Origin: an uncultured Acidobacteriota bacterium
GTDB lineage: Bacteria > Acidobacteriota > Vicinamibacteria > Vicinamibacterales > UBA2999
Direction: 5' to 3'
Length of the DNA: 32,812 nt
NCBI GenBank assembly: GCA_902826515.1
Contig: CADEFD010000043.1
Coordinates: forward strand, 1-32,812
The position numbers were made by a program, and so were the translations under genes. The stretch's first letter is position 1. The number at the start of each line of letters is the position of its first letter. Below, one piece after another: positions 20,023-28,426 of the stretch. A model generated the notes under the pieces. The model ran no database searches, was not told the DNA's origin, and saw only the letters and a list, made by a program, of their open reading frames with translations.

Positions 20023-20565
20023 GTGACTGATACGACTCCGCTCCGCGGCCGACGCGTGGTGATTCTGGTGGAACACGACTACGACCACGTGGATCTCGAC
20101 GCGGCGCGCACGGCGCTCTCCGTGACCGGCGCCACCGTGCAGATCGTCGGGCCCATCCAGGGGCAGGTCTACCGCAGCCGCGACGGGCAGCAGATTGCCG
20201 CCGAAGTTGCCGCCAGCACCGTCCGTGCCGTCGATGTGGACGCAGTCATCATCCCGGGCGGCTACGCCGCCGACAAGATCCGCCTTCGCCACGCCATGGT
20301 CGACCTGGTGCGCGATGCCGTCGAGGCCGGGAAACCCGTGGCCGCCATCGATCACGGCCCCTCGGTGCTCATCAACGCCAGGGCCCTCAGCGGCCGCATG
20401 ATCACGTGCTGGCCGTCCATTGCCGTGGACGCGAAGAACGCAGGGGCGCGTTACGTGGACCGGCCGGTCGTCGAAGACGGCTGCGTCATCACCTCGCGCA
20501 AGTCCGACGACCTGCCCTTCTTCACCGAAGCGATCATCCGGCAGTTGCTCGCCCGGGTGGTGTAG
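20023..20565 (+). CDS. DJ-1/PfpI-like protein with Cys replaced by Asp
   Basis: A 180-aa protein of the DJ-1/PfpI superfamily. The fold is supported by [14 protein letters not shown] at the N-terminus, [16 protein letters not shown] (~72-87), the nucleophile elbow region [16 protein letters not shown] (~104-119), and the C-terminal [14 protein letters not shown] that matches the PfpI RKPxDLPxF pattern. Family members have a nucleophilic Cys in AAICHGP; here codon GAT gives Asp110 instead. Protease, deglycase or chaperone activity relying on that Cys should therefore be absent. The GTG start at 20023 has GGTGGAGG about 11 nt upstream; no ATG in frame is available. Its 3' end overlaps the convergent YihY gene by 32 bp. 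Confidence 0.88.
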   Translation: MTDTTPLRGRRVVILVEHDYDHVDLDAARTALSVTGATVQIVGPIQGQVYRSRDGQQIAAEVAASTVRAVDVDAVIIPGGYAADKIRLRHAMVDLVRDAVEAGKPVAAIDHGPSVLINARALSGRMITCWPSIAVDAKNAGARYVDRPVVEDGCVITSRKSDDLPFFTEAIIRQLLARVV

Positions 20566-21412
20566 CCGGGTTCACGCCGGACGTGCGTCCGCCGGCCTTC
20601 CGCAGCCGCACGTACGCGGCCGTCATCTCCACGCCGTAGAGCAGCAGCACGGCCGAGACGTAGATCCACAGCAGGAACACGACGACGGCGGCGACCGAGC
20701 CGTGCACGCTCCACTGCGAGAGGTCGGCCGCGTACCAGGAGAAGAGCGCGAAGGCGATCCGCCACAACACCGCGGTCAGAATCGCGCCGGGCCAGACCTC
20801 GGCGAAGGTCACCTTCACGTTCGGCACGAAGCGGTACACGAGCGCCACACACACGACCAGCAGGCCCAGCGCGGCCCAGTCGGTGCCGAGGCCCTGCAGG
20901 CGGTCGAGCCAGGCGCCCTTGACCTGGAGTGACGAAAACCAGCGCGCCTCGACCACCCGCACCGCCGCCACGATGCCGATCGCCAGCACGAACATCGCGC
21001 CGGCCGCAACCATCATCAGGAACGAGAACAGGCGGTGGCGGATGAAGCTGCGCTTCTTCTCGACGCCCCAGGCGTGGTTGACCGCCGAACTCATGGCGTT
21101 GAAGACGCCGAGCGAGGCGTACGCCAGCGCCAGACCGCCGCCGACGCCGATGCCGACGCGGTCGGTACGGAAGCTGTCGATCTGCCCCGACACGAAGTCG
21201 AACTGCCGCGGGAAGTAGCGGAAGACGAAACTGACGACGCTGTCGCGCGCCGCCGGGTCTTCGGTGAGCCCGCCGATCACCGAGAACAGCAGCAGGAAGA
21301 ACGGGAAGATCGAGAGCAGCGCGTAGAAGGCGATCGACGCCGCGTGGGTCAGTCCCTCACTGCTGTAGAACTCGCCCACGCCCTTCCACGCCGCGCGCGC
21401 GATGAGTCCCAC
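20534..21412 (-). CDS. YihY/BrkB-type inner-membrane protein
   Basis: A 292-aa YihY/virulence factor BrkB family protein with about six TM helices. Family marks include THAASIAFYALLSIFPFFLLL at residues ~22-42, the GGGLALAYASLGVFNAMSSAVNHAWGV region, VYRFVPNVKV with TFAEVWPGAILTAVLW, and SVHGSVAAVVVFLLWIYVSAVLLLYGVE. It was once thought to be RNase BN; that is no longer held, and the family is now discussed as a membrane protein or transporter of unsettled role. The GTG start (21412) has GAGG about 8 nt upstream and lies 4 nt after the sigma-54 regulator's stop, so the two are likely co-transcribed. Confidence 0.92.
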   Translation of the reverse strand: MGLIARAAWKGVGEFYSSEGLTHAASIAFYALLSIFPFFLLLFSVIGGLTEDPAARDSVVSFVFRYFPRQFDFVSGQIDSFRTDRVGIGVGGGLALAYASLGVFNAMSSAVNHAWGVEKKRSFIRHRLFSFLMMVAAGAMFVLAIGIVAAVRVVEARWFSSLQVKGAWLDRLQGLGTDWAALGLLVVCVALVYRFVPNVKVTFAEVWPGAILTAVLWRIAFALFSWYAADLSQWSVHGSVAAVVVFLLWIYVSAVLLLYGVEMTAAYVRLRKAGGRTSGVNPATPPGRATAG

Positions 21413-21416
21413 CGCC

Positions 21417-22841
21417 TCAGGCCTCGCCGACGGCCGGCACGGTGCGCCGGCGCTGGTCGCGCGCCACGATGCCGTGGCGGCGCATCTTGTTGTAGAGCGT
21501 CGGCCGGTAAAGGCCGAGGATCTGCGCCGCCTCCTGCTTGTTCCAGTTCGTGCGCTCGAGCGTCTGCAGGATCGCCATGCGTTCGATCTCGGCGAGCGTG
21601 CGGTGGGCGGGGATGGCGAACGTGTCGTCGGCGGTCGAGGCGCGCAGCGAATCCGGCAGATCGCCCGGCTGGATCTCGGACGACCGCGTGACGAGCACCG
21701 CCCGCTCCATCGCGTTCTCGAGTTCGCGCACGTTGCCGGGCCAGCGGCTGCGGATGAGCAGGTGATACGCCGCCGGACTCACGCCGCGCACGGACTTCTG
21801 GTGCCGGCGCGCGAACTTCTCGACGAACCAGTCGCAGAGCAACGGGATGTCTTCGGTGCGCTCGCGCAGCGGCGGCACGCGCAGCTGGATGGTGTTGATG
21901 CGGAAGTAGAGGTCTTCGCGGAGCCGGCCGTCGGCGAGCGCCGCGTCGAGATCGATGTTCGTGGCGCAGATGAGGCGGAAGTCCACCTTGACGAACCGCT
22001 CGCTGCCAATGGGCCGGTACTCGCGCTCCTGCAGCACGCGCAGGAGTTTCGTCTGCAGATAGGCCGGCATCTCGCCGATCTCGTCGAGCATGAGCGCGCC
22101 GCCCTCGGCGAGTTCGAGCAGACCGACCTTGTCGGCGTTGGCGCCGGTGAAGGCGCCCTTCTTGTAGCCGAAGAGCTCCGACTCGATGAGGTCCTTCGGA
22201 ATCGCGGCGCAGTTGATCTTGATGAAGGGGCCGGCCGCGCGCGGGCTGCGCTGGTGCAGCGCGTTGGCGATGAGCTCCTTGCCGGTGCCGTTCTCGCCCT
22301 GGATGAGCACGTTGGCGTTGCTCGGCGCCACCGCGTCCACGAGTTCGAACAGCTCGCGCATCACCTGGCTCTGCCCGATGACCGCGCCCATGCCGTCCGG
22401 GTCGCGCAGCTTCGCGCGCAGTTCCTCGTGCGTGACCCGCTCGTCCACCTGGCGCGCCGCGCGTTCGAGGATGCCGACGATGCCGGCCGGATCGAGCTGG
22501 CTCTTCTCCACGAAGAAGAAGGCACCGGCCTGGCCGGCGTCGAGGGCGCGGGCGATGGTGCCCTGGCCGCTGATGACGATGACCTCGGCGCCCGGCGCGC
22601 GTTCCTTCATCAGCTTCAGCACGTCCATGCCGTCGCCGTCGGGCAGCAGCAGGTCGAGCAGCACGATGTCGGGCCGCCATTCGTCGAACACGGCCAGCCC
22701 GGTCCGGCCGAGGCCGGCCGAACGGACGTCGAACGGCGGATCGACCGCCGCCTGTTCGATGACCATCTTGAGCCAGTCGACCGTGGCCGGGTCGTCATCG
22801 ACGACCAGCACACGCCGGCGGCGGGGTTGGACACGGGCCAT
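21417..22841 (-). CDS. NtrC-family sigma-54 response regulator
   Basis: A 474-aa response regulator. The receiver domain (~10-130) has the acidic triad DDD (15-17), phospho-acceptor D63 in LLDLLLPDGDG, the Ser of VISGQG and Lys113 in FFVEK. The AAA+ domain has Walker A GENGTGKE (182-189), GAFTGA (229-234), Walker B GGALMLDEIGE, and FREDLYFRI-like RLREDLYFRIN. The C-terminal Fis-type HTH is NWNKQEAAQILGLYRPTLYNKMRRHGI (across ~428-454). All residues for phosphorylation and sigma-54 activation are present. No histidine kinase is adjacent, so it is an orphan here. It precedes the YihY gene by 4 nt and is divergent from the small CxxC protein. Confidence 0.95.
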   Translation of the reverse strand: MARVQPRRRRVLVVDDDPATVDWLKMVIEQAAVDPPFDVRSAGLGRTGLAVFDEWRPDIVLLDLLLPDGDGMDVLKLMKERAPGAEVIVISGQGTIARALDAGQAGAFFFVEKSQLDPAGIVGILERAARQVDERVTHEELRAKLRDPDGMGAVIGQSQVMRELFELVDAVAPSNANVLIQGENGTGKELIANALHQRSPRAAGPFIKINCAAIPKDLIESELFGYKKGAFTGANADKVGLLELAEGGALMLDEIGEMPAYLQTKLLRVLQEREYRPIGSERFVKVDFRLICATNIDLDAALADGRLREDLYFRINTIQLRVPPLRERTEDIPLLCDWFVEKFARRHQKSVRGVSPAAYHLLIRSRWPGNVRELENAMERAVLVTRSSEIQPGDLPDSLRASTADDTFAIPAHRTLAEIERMAILQTLERTNWNKQEAAQILGLYRPTLYNKMRRHGIVARDQRRRTVPAVGEA

Positions 22842-22910
22842 GGCTGCTCATCCATTATTCCCGATCCGCGCGCCCGGGCCGCCCCTCGCACCTCCGCTAT
22901 AATCCGGGCG
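22842..22910. promoter_or_regulatory. Divergent promoter region with TATAAT 7 nt before an ATG
   Basis: Plus strand: consensus TATAAT (22898-22903), 7 nt, then ATG 22911 with no Shine-Dalgarno, pointing to a leaderless message. Minus strand: AATAAT (22859-22854), 12 nt before ATG 22841. No TTGACA-like -35 for either. Confidence 0.5.
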
Positions 22911-23090
22911 ATGGCCGATCCTCGTCCGCTGCCGCCGATCACGCCCATCCTGTCGGCCCTCAAGACCGGCCCCGCGCCCGCCGACGACAGCCGCACGGTG
23001 TGCGAACGCTGCGGCGCCGAGATGTACCGCATGCACGCGGTGTGGCGCTGCCCCGCCTGCCGCTTCAAGACCGACTGCTGCGGCTGGTAG
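22911..23090 (+). CDS. Small zinc-ribbon-like protein (59 aa)
   Basis: A 59-residue protein with a Pro-rich N-terminal half and a Cys-rich C-terminal half: CERCGAEM, then CPACRF about 13 residues later, and a closing DCCGW. Two CxxC pairs around MYRMHAVWR fit a zinc ribbon that could bind nucleic acid or protein; the extra CC near the end is unusual. Coding is supported by the zinc-ribbon spacing and a consensus TATAAT placed 7 nt before the ATG. It ends 34 nt before the carboxyltransferase gene on the same strand, so it may share that transcript. I know no function for it. Confidence 0.78.
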   Translation: MADPRPLPPITPILSALKTGPAPADDSRTVCERCGAEMYRMHAVWRCPACRFKTDCCGW

Positions 23091-23124
23091 GCCGCCCGCC
23101 TCATCCGCCCGGCGCAGGAGCCCC

Positions 23125-24732
23125 ATGGACGTCCTCGAGTCCCACATCCGCACCACGAGTCCGGAGTTCGGGACCAACCGCGACCGCATGGCCACGCTCG
23201 TGGCCGAGTACCGCGAGCGCCTCGCGCTCGTGAAACAAGGCGGCGGACCGAAGTACATCGAACGGCACCGCGCGCAGGGCAAGCTCACCGCGCGAGAGCG
23301 CATCGACCTGCTGCTCGACCCGGGTTCGCCGTTCCTCGAGCTGTCGCCGCTGGCCGCGTGGGACCTGTACGACAGCGAGGCGCCGGCGGCCGGCATCATC
23401 ACCGGCATCGGCCGCGTCTCGGGCCGCGAGGTCGTCATCGTGGCCAACGACGCCACGGTCAAGGGCGGCACCTACTACCCGCTCACCGTGAAGAAACATC
23501 TGCGCGCGCAGGATGTCGCGCTGCAGAACCATCTGCCGTGCGTATATCTCGTGGACTCAGGCGGCGCGTTCCTGCCGCTCCAGGCGGAGGTCTTCCCCGA
23601 CCGCGAACACTTCGGCCGCATCTTCTTCAACCAGGCGCGGATGTCGGCCGCGGGCCTCCCGCAGATCGCCGTCGTGATGGGCTCGTGCACCGCCGGCGGC
23701 GCCTACGTGCCGGCGATGTCCGACCAGACGATCATCGTGGAGGGCACCGGCACCATTTTCCTCGCCGGGCCGCCGCTCGTGAAGGCGGCCACCGGCGAAG
23801 ACGTCACCGCGGAGGAACTGGGCGGCGCCGACGTGCATACGCGGGAATCCGGCGTGGCCGACTACTTCGCCGACGACGATCGCCACGCGCTGCACCAGGC
23901 CCGGATCATCGTGTCCACGCTGCACACGGTGAAGCCGGCCGCGCGTGACCTCACGACGCCGGAAGATCCGCTCTACGATCCCGGCGAGCTCTACGGCATC
24001 ATGCCCACCGACTTCCGCACGCAGGTGGACGTGCGCGAGATCCTCGCCCGCCTCGTGGACGGCTCGCGGTTCGACGAGTTCAAGGCTCGCTACGCCTCCA
24101 CGATCGTCTGCGGCTTCGCCCGGTTGCACGGCCGCCTGGTGGGCATCGTCGCCAACAACGGCGTGTTGTTCTCGGAATCCGCGCTCAAGGCCACCCACTT
24201 CATCGAGATCTGCAACATGCGCGCGATCCCGCTCGTGTTCCTGCAGAACATCACCGGCTTCATGGTGGGCCGCGCCTACGAACGCGGCGGCATCGCGAAG
24301 GATGGCGCCAAGATGGTGCACGCCGTGGCCACGTCGGTCGTGCCGAAGTTCACCGTCATCATCGGCGGCTCGTTCGGCGCCGGCAACTACGGCATGTGCG
24401 GCCGCGCCTACGATCCGCGCCTGCTCTGGATGTGGCCGAACGCGCGGATTTCGGTCATGGGCGGCGAGCAGGCCGCGGGTGTGCTGACGACCGTGAAGCG
24501 CGATCAGCTCGCGCGCGCCGGCGCGGCGTTCTCCGCCGAAGACGAGGCCGCGATCCGCAACCCGATCCTGCAGAAGTACGAGGAGGAAGGGTCGCCCTAC
24601 TACTCCACCGCGCGCCTGTGGGACGACGGCATCCTCGATCCGGTGGATACGCGCGCCGCCCTCGCCCTCGGCATCTCCGCCGCCGCCAACGCGCCCGTGC
24701 CGCCGCCGCGCGTGGGCATCTTCCGGATGTGA
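23125..24732 (+). CDS. mccB: Acyl-CoA carboxylase carboxyltransferase subunit, probably methylcrotonyl-CoA carboxylase beta
   Basis: A 535-aa biotin-dependent carboxyltransferase, about the length of MccB (LiuB). It moves carboxyl from biotin to 3-methylcrotonyl-CoA in leucine degradation. Visible are [20 protein letters not shown] near the N-terminus, the N-domain oxyanion segment [15 protein letters not shown], and C-domain motifs NITGFMVGR and [25 protein letters not shown] lies just upstream of ATG 23125. Assignment to methylcrotonyl-CoA rather than propionyl-, acetyl- or geranyl-CoA rests on the neighbours: a crotonase, a biotin carboxylase, a biotin carrier and HMG-CoA lyase follow in the order of liu operons. 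Five nt separate it from the hydratase gene. Confidence 0.93.
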   Translation: MDVLESHIRTTSPEFGTNRDRMATLVAEYRERLALVKQGGGPKYIERHRAQGKLTARERIDLLLDPGSPFLELSPLAAWDLYDSEAPAAGIITGIGRVSGREVVIVANDATVKGGTYYPLTVKKHLRAQDVALQNHLPCVYLVDSGGAFLPLQAEVFPDREHFGRIFFNQARMSAAGLPQIAVVMGSCTAGGAYVPAMSDQTIIVEGTGTIFLAGPPLVKAATGEDVTAEELGGADVHTRESGVADYFADDDRHALHQARIIVSTLHTVKPAARDLTTPEDPLYDPGELYGIMPTDFRTQVDVREILARLVDGSRFDEFKARYASTIVCGFARLHGRLVGIVANNGVLFSESALKATHFIEICNMRAIPLVFLQNITGFMVGRAYERGGIAKDGAKMVHAVATSVVPKFTVIIGGSFGAGNYGMCGRAYDPRLLWMWPNARISVMGGEQAAGVLTTVKRDQLARAGAAFSAEDEAAIRNPILQKYEEEGSPYYSTARLWDDGILDPVDTRAALALGISAAANAPVPPPRVGIFRM

Positions 24733-24737
24733 GCCCG

Positions 24738-25520
24738 ATGTACCGCTACCTGCAGATCCGGCGCGACGGCGCCGTCGAACACGTCACCCTCAACCGGCCC
24801 GACGTCCGCAACGCCTTCAACGACGAGGTCGTCACCGAACTGCGTCAGTGGGCCGAAGGGCTGGCCGAGGATCCGGGCGTGCGCGTCGTCGTGCTCGCGG
24901 GCGCGGGCAAGGTGTTCAGCGCCGGCGCCGACGCGGCCTGGATGGCGCGGATGGCCGAGGCGTCCGAAGCCGAGAACGAAGCGGACGCCCTGGCCACGAC
25001 CGCCATGCTGCGCGCCATCAACACGCTGCCGGTCGTGGTCGTCGGCCGCATCCACGGGGCGGCACTCGGCGGCGGCTCGGGGCTGGCTGCCGTGTGCGAC
25101 ATCGTCATCGCCGAGGAAGGCGCCATCTTCGGCTTCACCGAAACGAAGCTCGGCATCCTGCCGGCGATGATCTCGCCCTTCGTGCTGCCGAAGATCGGCG
25201 TGTCGCACGCGCGCGCGCTGTTCCTGACCGGCACGCGGTTCACCGCCGCCAGAGCGCTCGCGATCGGACTCGTGCATACCGTCGTGGCCGCCGGACAACT
25301 CGATGCCGCCGTGGCCGACGTCGTCCGTGAGGCCCTCACGGCCGCGCCCACCGGCGTCGCAGCTGCCAAACGGCTCATTCCGCAGGTCGCGGGACGGAGC
25401 CCGGAGGACGTCGCCGCGCTCACCGCGAAGACCATCGCCGCGCAGCGGGTGTCGCCCGAAGGCCAGGACGGCCTGCGCGCCTTCCTCGAGAAGCGTCAGC
25501 CGGGCTGGGTGCCGCAGTGA
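24738..25520 (+). CDS. liuC: Enoyl-CoA hydratase/isomerase family, probably methylglutaconyl-CoA hydratase
   Basis: A 260-aa crotonase-fold enzyme. The oxyanion-hole segments AGKVFSAGADAAWM (~52-67) and GAALGGGSGLAAVCDIVIA (~98-116) are present, followed by FGFTETKLGILPAMISPFV with the conserved Glu. Most likely it hydrates 3-methylglutaconyl-CoA to HMG-CoA, between the carboxylase and the lyase encoded around it; the motif set alone would also fit another enoyl-CoA hydratase. ATG 24738 starts the typical crotonase N-terminus and lies 5 nt after the MccB stop; upstream sequence in the frame is shadow. Its TGA overlaps the GTG of the biotin carboxylase gene (GTGA), indicating coupled translation. 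Confidence 0.9.
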   Translation: MYRYLQIRRDGAVEHVTLNRPDVRNAFNDEVVTELRQWAEGLAEDPGVRVVVLAGAGKVFSAGADAAWMARMAEASEAENEADALATTAMLRAINTLPVVVVGRIHGAALGGGSGLAAVCDIVIAEEGAIFGFTETKLGILPAMISPFVLPKIGVSHARALFLTGTRFTAARALAIGLVHTVVAAGQLDAAVADVVREALTAAPTGVAAAKRLIPQVAGRSPEDVAALTAKTIAAQRVSPEGQDGLRAFLEKRQPGWVPQ

Positions 25521-27019
25521 TCGGCCGGGTGCTCATCGCCAACCGCGGCGAGATCGCGCTGCGCGTCATCCGCGCCTGCCGCACCGCCGGCATCGGCACG
25601 GTGGCCGTGTATTCGGATGCCGACGCCGCCGCGCCGCACGTGCATGCGGCCGACACCGCCGTGCGCATCGGGCCGGCCCCGGCCGCCGAGAGTTACCTGG
25701 ACGTCGGCGCGCTCATCGACGCCGCCAGACGCACCGGCGCCGACGCCGTGCATCCGGGCTACGGCTTCCTGTCGGAACGGGCGCATTTCGCCAAAGCGGT
25801 CGAAGACGCCGGCCTCGTCTTCATCGGCCCGACCGCCGATTCGATCACGCGCCTCGGCTCGAAGACCGGCGCGCGCACGCTCATGGAGGCCGCCGGTGTG
25901 CCGGTGGTGCCGGGCGCCGCGCCGGAGGAGCAGACCGACGCCGCGCTCACGGCCGCGGCGATCGCGCTCGGCGTGCCGCTGCTCGTGAAACCGGCATCGG
26001 GCGGCGGCGGCATCGGCATGAAGACGGTGCGGCACCTCGACGAGCTCGCCACCGCCCTGCCGCAGGCGCGGCGCGAGGCGCAGGCCGCCTTCGGCAATCC
26101 GCGCCTGTATCTCGAGCGCCTGGTCGAGCGGCCGCGGCACATCGAAGTGCAGATCTTCGCCGACGCCTCCGGCGACACCGTGCATCTGTTCGAGCGCGAG
26201 TGTTCGGCACAGCGGCGGCATCAGAAAGTGGTCGAGGAAACGCCGTCGCCCGCCGTCACCCCCGCCGTGCGCGCGAAGATCGGCGCCGCGGCCGTGACCG
26301 CGGCCCGCACCGTCGGCTACCGGAACGCCGGCACCGTCGAGTTCCTGCTCGAAGGCGACGGCGACGACGCGCGGTTCTACTTCCTCGAGATCAACACGCG
26401 CCTGCAGGTGGAACATCCCATCACCGAATGTGTCGTGGGCGTGGACCTGGTGCGCGCGCAGCTCGCCGTGGCCGGGGGCGCCCCGCTGCCCTGGCGGCAG
26501 GCCGATCTCACTCAGCGCGGCCACGCCCTCGAGTGCCGCATCTACGCCGAGGATCCGGCGCAGGGGTTCCTGCCACAGGCCGGCACGCTGCTGCGCTATC
26601 GCGAACCGCAGGGGCCCGGCATTCGGGTGGATTCGGGCGTGGTCGAAGGCGGCGCGGTGTCGGTGTACTACGACCCGATGCTGGCCAAGCTCATCACGTG
26701 GGGCGAAACGCGTGGCGAGAGCCTGGCGCGGGCGCGTGAGGCGCTCTCACGTTTCGAGATTCTCGGCGTGCGCACGAACCTCGCCTTCCTCATGGCGATT
26801 CTGGATCATCCCGACTTCATCGCCGGCCGGATCGACACCGGCTTCCTGGGTCGCGAACTCGACGCGCTCACCGCCGATCCGGGCGGCCTGCCGCCGGCCG
26901 TGGCGGCCGCGGCCGCGTTCCATGCCGCGCGCGGACCGGCTGCCGGCACGGTTGTGGCCGGCGGCGCCGCCGTTGCGGCCGCCGATCCCTTCGACACGCT
27001 GCGCGGCTGGCGCGGCTGA
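25517..27019 (+). CDS. Biotin carboxylase subunit (N-terminal part of split MccA)
   Basis: A 500-aa ATP-grasp biotin carboxylase that loads CO2 from bicarbonate onto biotin. It begins with RVLIANRGEIALRVIRAC, has HPGYGFLSE, the ATP glycine loop KPASGGGGIGMK, ERECSAQRRHQKVVEE and EINTRLQVEHPITE. It continues past the usual ~450-residue BC core through DPFDTLRGWRG and then stops; in MccA the chain would go on to a BT and biotinyl domain. Those follow as a separate ORF 7 nt later in another frame. The GTG start overlaps the hydratase stop. The remaining subunit fits a methylcrotonyl-CoA carboxylase, though acetyl- or propionyl-CoA carboxylase use cannot be excluded. Confidence 0.93.
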   Translation: MIGRVLIANRGEIALRVIRACRTAGIGTVAVYSDADAAAPHVHAADTAVRIGPAPAAESYLDVGALIDAARRTGADAVHPGYGFLSERAHFAKAVEDAGLVFIGPTADSITRLGSKTGARTLMEAAGVPVVPGAAPEEQTDAALTAAAIALGVPLLVKPASGGGGIGMKTVRHLDELATALPQARREAQAAFGNPRLYLERLVERPRHIEVQIFADASGDTVHLFERECSAQRRHQKVVEETPSPAVTPAVRAKIGAAAVTAARTVGYRNAGTVEFLLEGDGDDARFYFLEINTRLQVEHPITECVVGVDLVRAQLAVAGGAPLPWRQADLTQRGHALECRIYAEDPAQGFLPQAGTLLRYREPQGPGIRVDSGVVEGGAVSVYYDPMLAKLITWGETRGESLARAREALSRFEILGVRTNLAFLMAILDHPDFIAGRIDTGFLGRELDALTADPGGLPPAVAAAAAFHAARGPAAGTVVAGGAAVAAADPFDTLRGWRG

Positions 27020-27026
27020 GGCGCAC

Positions 27027-27506
27027 ATGAGCCGTCGCTACCGCGTGCTCCACGACGCCACCGAGGTCACCGCCGACGCCGCCGCCGATGGCGTGGTCGT
27101 GGTGGACGGCCGCCGCTTCCATGTCGCGGAGACGTCGCCCGGGCAATACCGCGTGACCGGGGATGACGGCGCGAGCACGCTCGTCGCCGTGGCCGGGCCG
27201 CCGCATGACACATGGACCACCGCCGGGGGACGCACCCGCACCTGCGTGGTCGACGGCGCGCCGAAGCGGGCCGGCGCGAGCCGCGCCGCCGCCTCCGACA
27301 TGACGGCGCCGATGCCGGCGACGGTCGTGAAGATCGCGGTCGCGATTGGCGAACGTGTCGCCGCCGGCGCGCCCGTGGTCGTGCTCGAAGCCATGAAGAT
27401 GGAGCTCACGGTACGCGCGGCCCGCGACGGCGTCGTGCGCGCCATTGGCTGCGCCGTGGGCGATCTCGTGAAGCCCGGCGTGCGCCTCGTGGAGATCGAC
27501 GCGTGA
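27027..27506 (+). CDS. Biotin carboxyl carrier protein (C-terminal part of split MccA)
   Basis: A 159-aa biotinyl protein. The C-terminal ~75 residues are a biotin/lipoyl domain with TAPMPATVVKIAV and the biotinylation motif EAMKM (Lys124). The N-terminal ~80 residues (YRVLHDATEVTAD, VVVDGRRFHVAETS) resemble the beta-rich region that precedes the carrier in MccA alpha subunits. ATG 27027 has GAGG about 5 nt upstream, so independent translation is likely. The reading frame is shifted by one relative to the biotin carboxylase. Its TGA overlaps the GTG of the HMG-CoA lyase gene (GTGA). Confidence 0.9.
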   Translation: MSRRYRVLHDATEVTADAAADGVVVVDGRRFHVAETSPGQYRVTGDDGASTLVAVAGPPHDTWTTAGGRTRTCVVDGAPKRAGASRAAASDMTAPMPATVVKIAVAIGERVAAGAPVVVLEAMKMELTVRAARDGVVRAIGCAVGDLVKPGVRLVEIDA

Positions 27507-28426
27507 CGCCGCCCGCCGTCACGATCGTGGAAGTGGGGCCGCGCGACGGTCTGCAGAACGAAACTGCCGCCATCAGCACCGCCGACAAGGTGCGCTTCGT
27601 GGACGCACTCTCGGCGGCTGGTCACCGCGTGATCGAGGTGTCGTCGTTCGTCTCGCCGCGCTGGGTGCCGCAGATGGCCGACGCGGCCGAGGTGTTTGCC
27701 GGGATCACCCGCCGGGCCGGCGTGCGCTACACGGCGCTCGTGCCGAACCTGCCGGGGCTCGAGCGCGCCATCGCCGCCCACGTGAGCGAGGTCGCGGTGT
27801 TCGCCGCCGCCTCGGAGACCTTCAGCGCGCGCAACATCAATCAGTCGATCGACGAGTCGCTGCATCGCTACACCGACGTCATCGGCCGCGCGCTGGCGGC
27901 CGGCCTGCGGGTGCGCGGTTATGTGTCGTGTGCGTTCGGGTGTCCGTTCGAGGGGCCGGTCACGCCGGCAGCGGTGCTGCGGGTGACGCGCGCACTGCTC
28001 GACCTGGGCGCCTACGAAGTGGCCGTCAGCGACACCATCGGCGTCGGCCACCCGGGCCAGGTGCGCGAGCTGCTGGCCTTCCTCGGCGGCGAGCTGCCGT
28101 TCGACCGGCTGGCGCTGCATTTTCACGACACGCGCGGCACCGCGCTCGCCAATGTGCTCGCCGGACTCGATGCCGGCATCACGACGTTCGACGCCGCCGC
28201 CGGCGGCCTCGGCGGCTGTCCCTTCGCGCCCGGGGCGTCAGGCAATCTCGCGACCGAGGATCTGCTCTACATGCTCGACGGCCTGGGCGTCGAGACGGGC
28301 GTGTCGCTCGCGGGCGTGGCGGCAGCCTCTGAGATGCTGGCGGCGCGGCTCGATCACCCGCTGCGCTCTCGCTATCTGCAGGCCGAACAGGCGACGCGGG
28401 CGCGCACCGGCACGAGCGGCGCCTAG
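27503..28426 (+). CDS. mvaB: Hydroxymethylglutaryl-CoA lyase
   Basis: A 307-aa HMG-CoA lyase (LiuE/MvaB), a TIM-barrel enzyme that cleaves HMG-CoA to acetyl-CoA and acetoacetate, the last step of leucine degradation. Marks: EVGPRDGLQNE at residues ~9-19 with metal-ligand Asp, SSFVSPRWVPQMADA, the CAFGCPFEG stretch, LHFHDTRGTALAN with the metal-binding His pair, and the signature GGLGGCPFAPGASGN with catalytic Cys239. The GTG start overlaps the biotin carrier stop. The stop TAG shares the palindrome CTAG (28423-28426) with the stop of the convergent membrane-protein gene. Confidence 0.95.
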   Translation: MTPPAVTIVEVGPRDGLQNETAAISTADKVRFVDALSAAGHRVIEVSSFVSPRWVPQMADAAEVFAGITRRAGVRYTALVPNLPGLERAIAAHVSEVAVFAAASETFSARNINQSIDESLHRYTDVIGRALAAGLRVRGYVSCAFGCPFEGPVTPAAVLRVTRALLDLGAYEVAVSDTIGVGHPGQVRELLAFLGGELPFDRLALHFHDTRGTALANVLAGLDAGITTFDAAAGGLGGCPFAPGASGNLATEDLLYMLDGLGVETGVSLAGVAAASEMLAARLDHPLRSRYLQAEQATRARTGTSGA

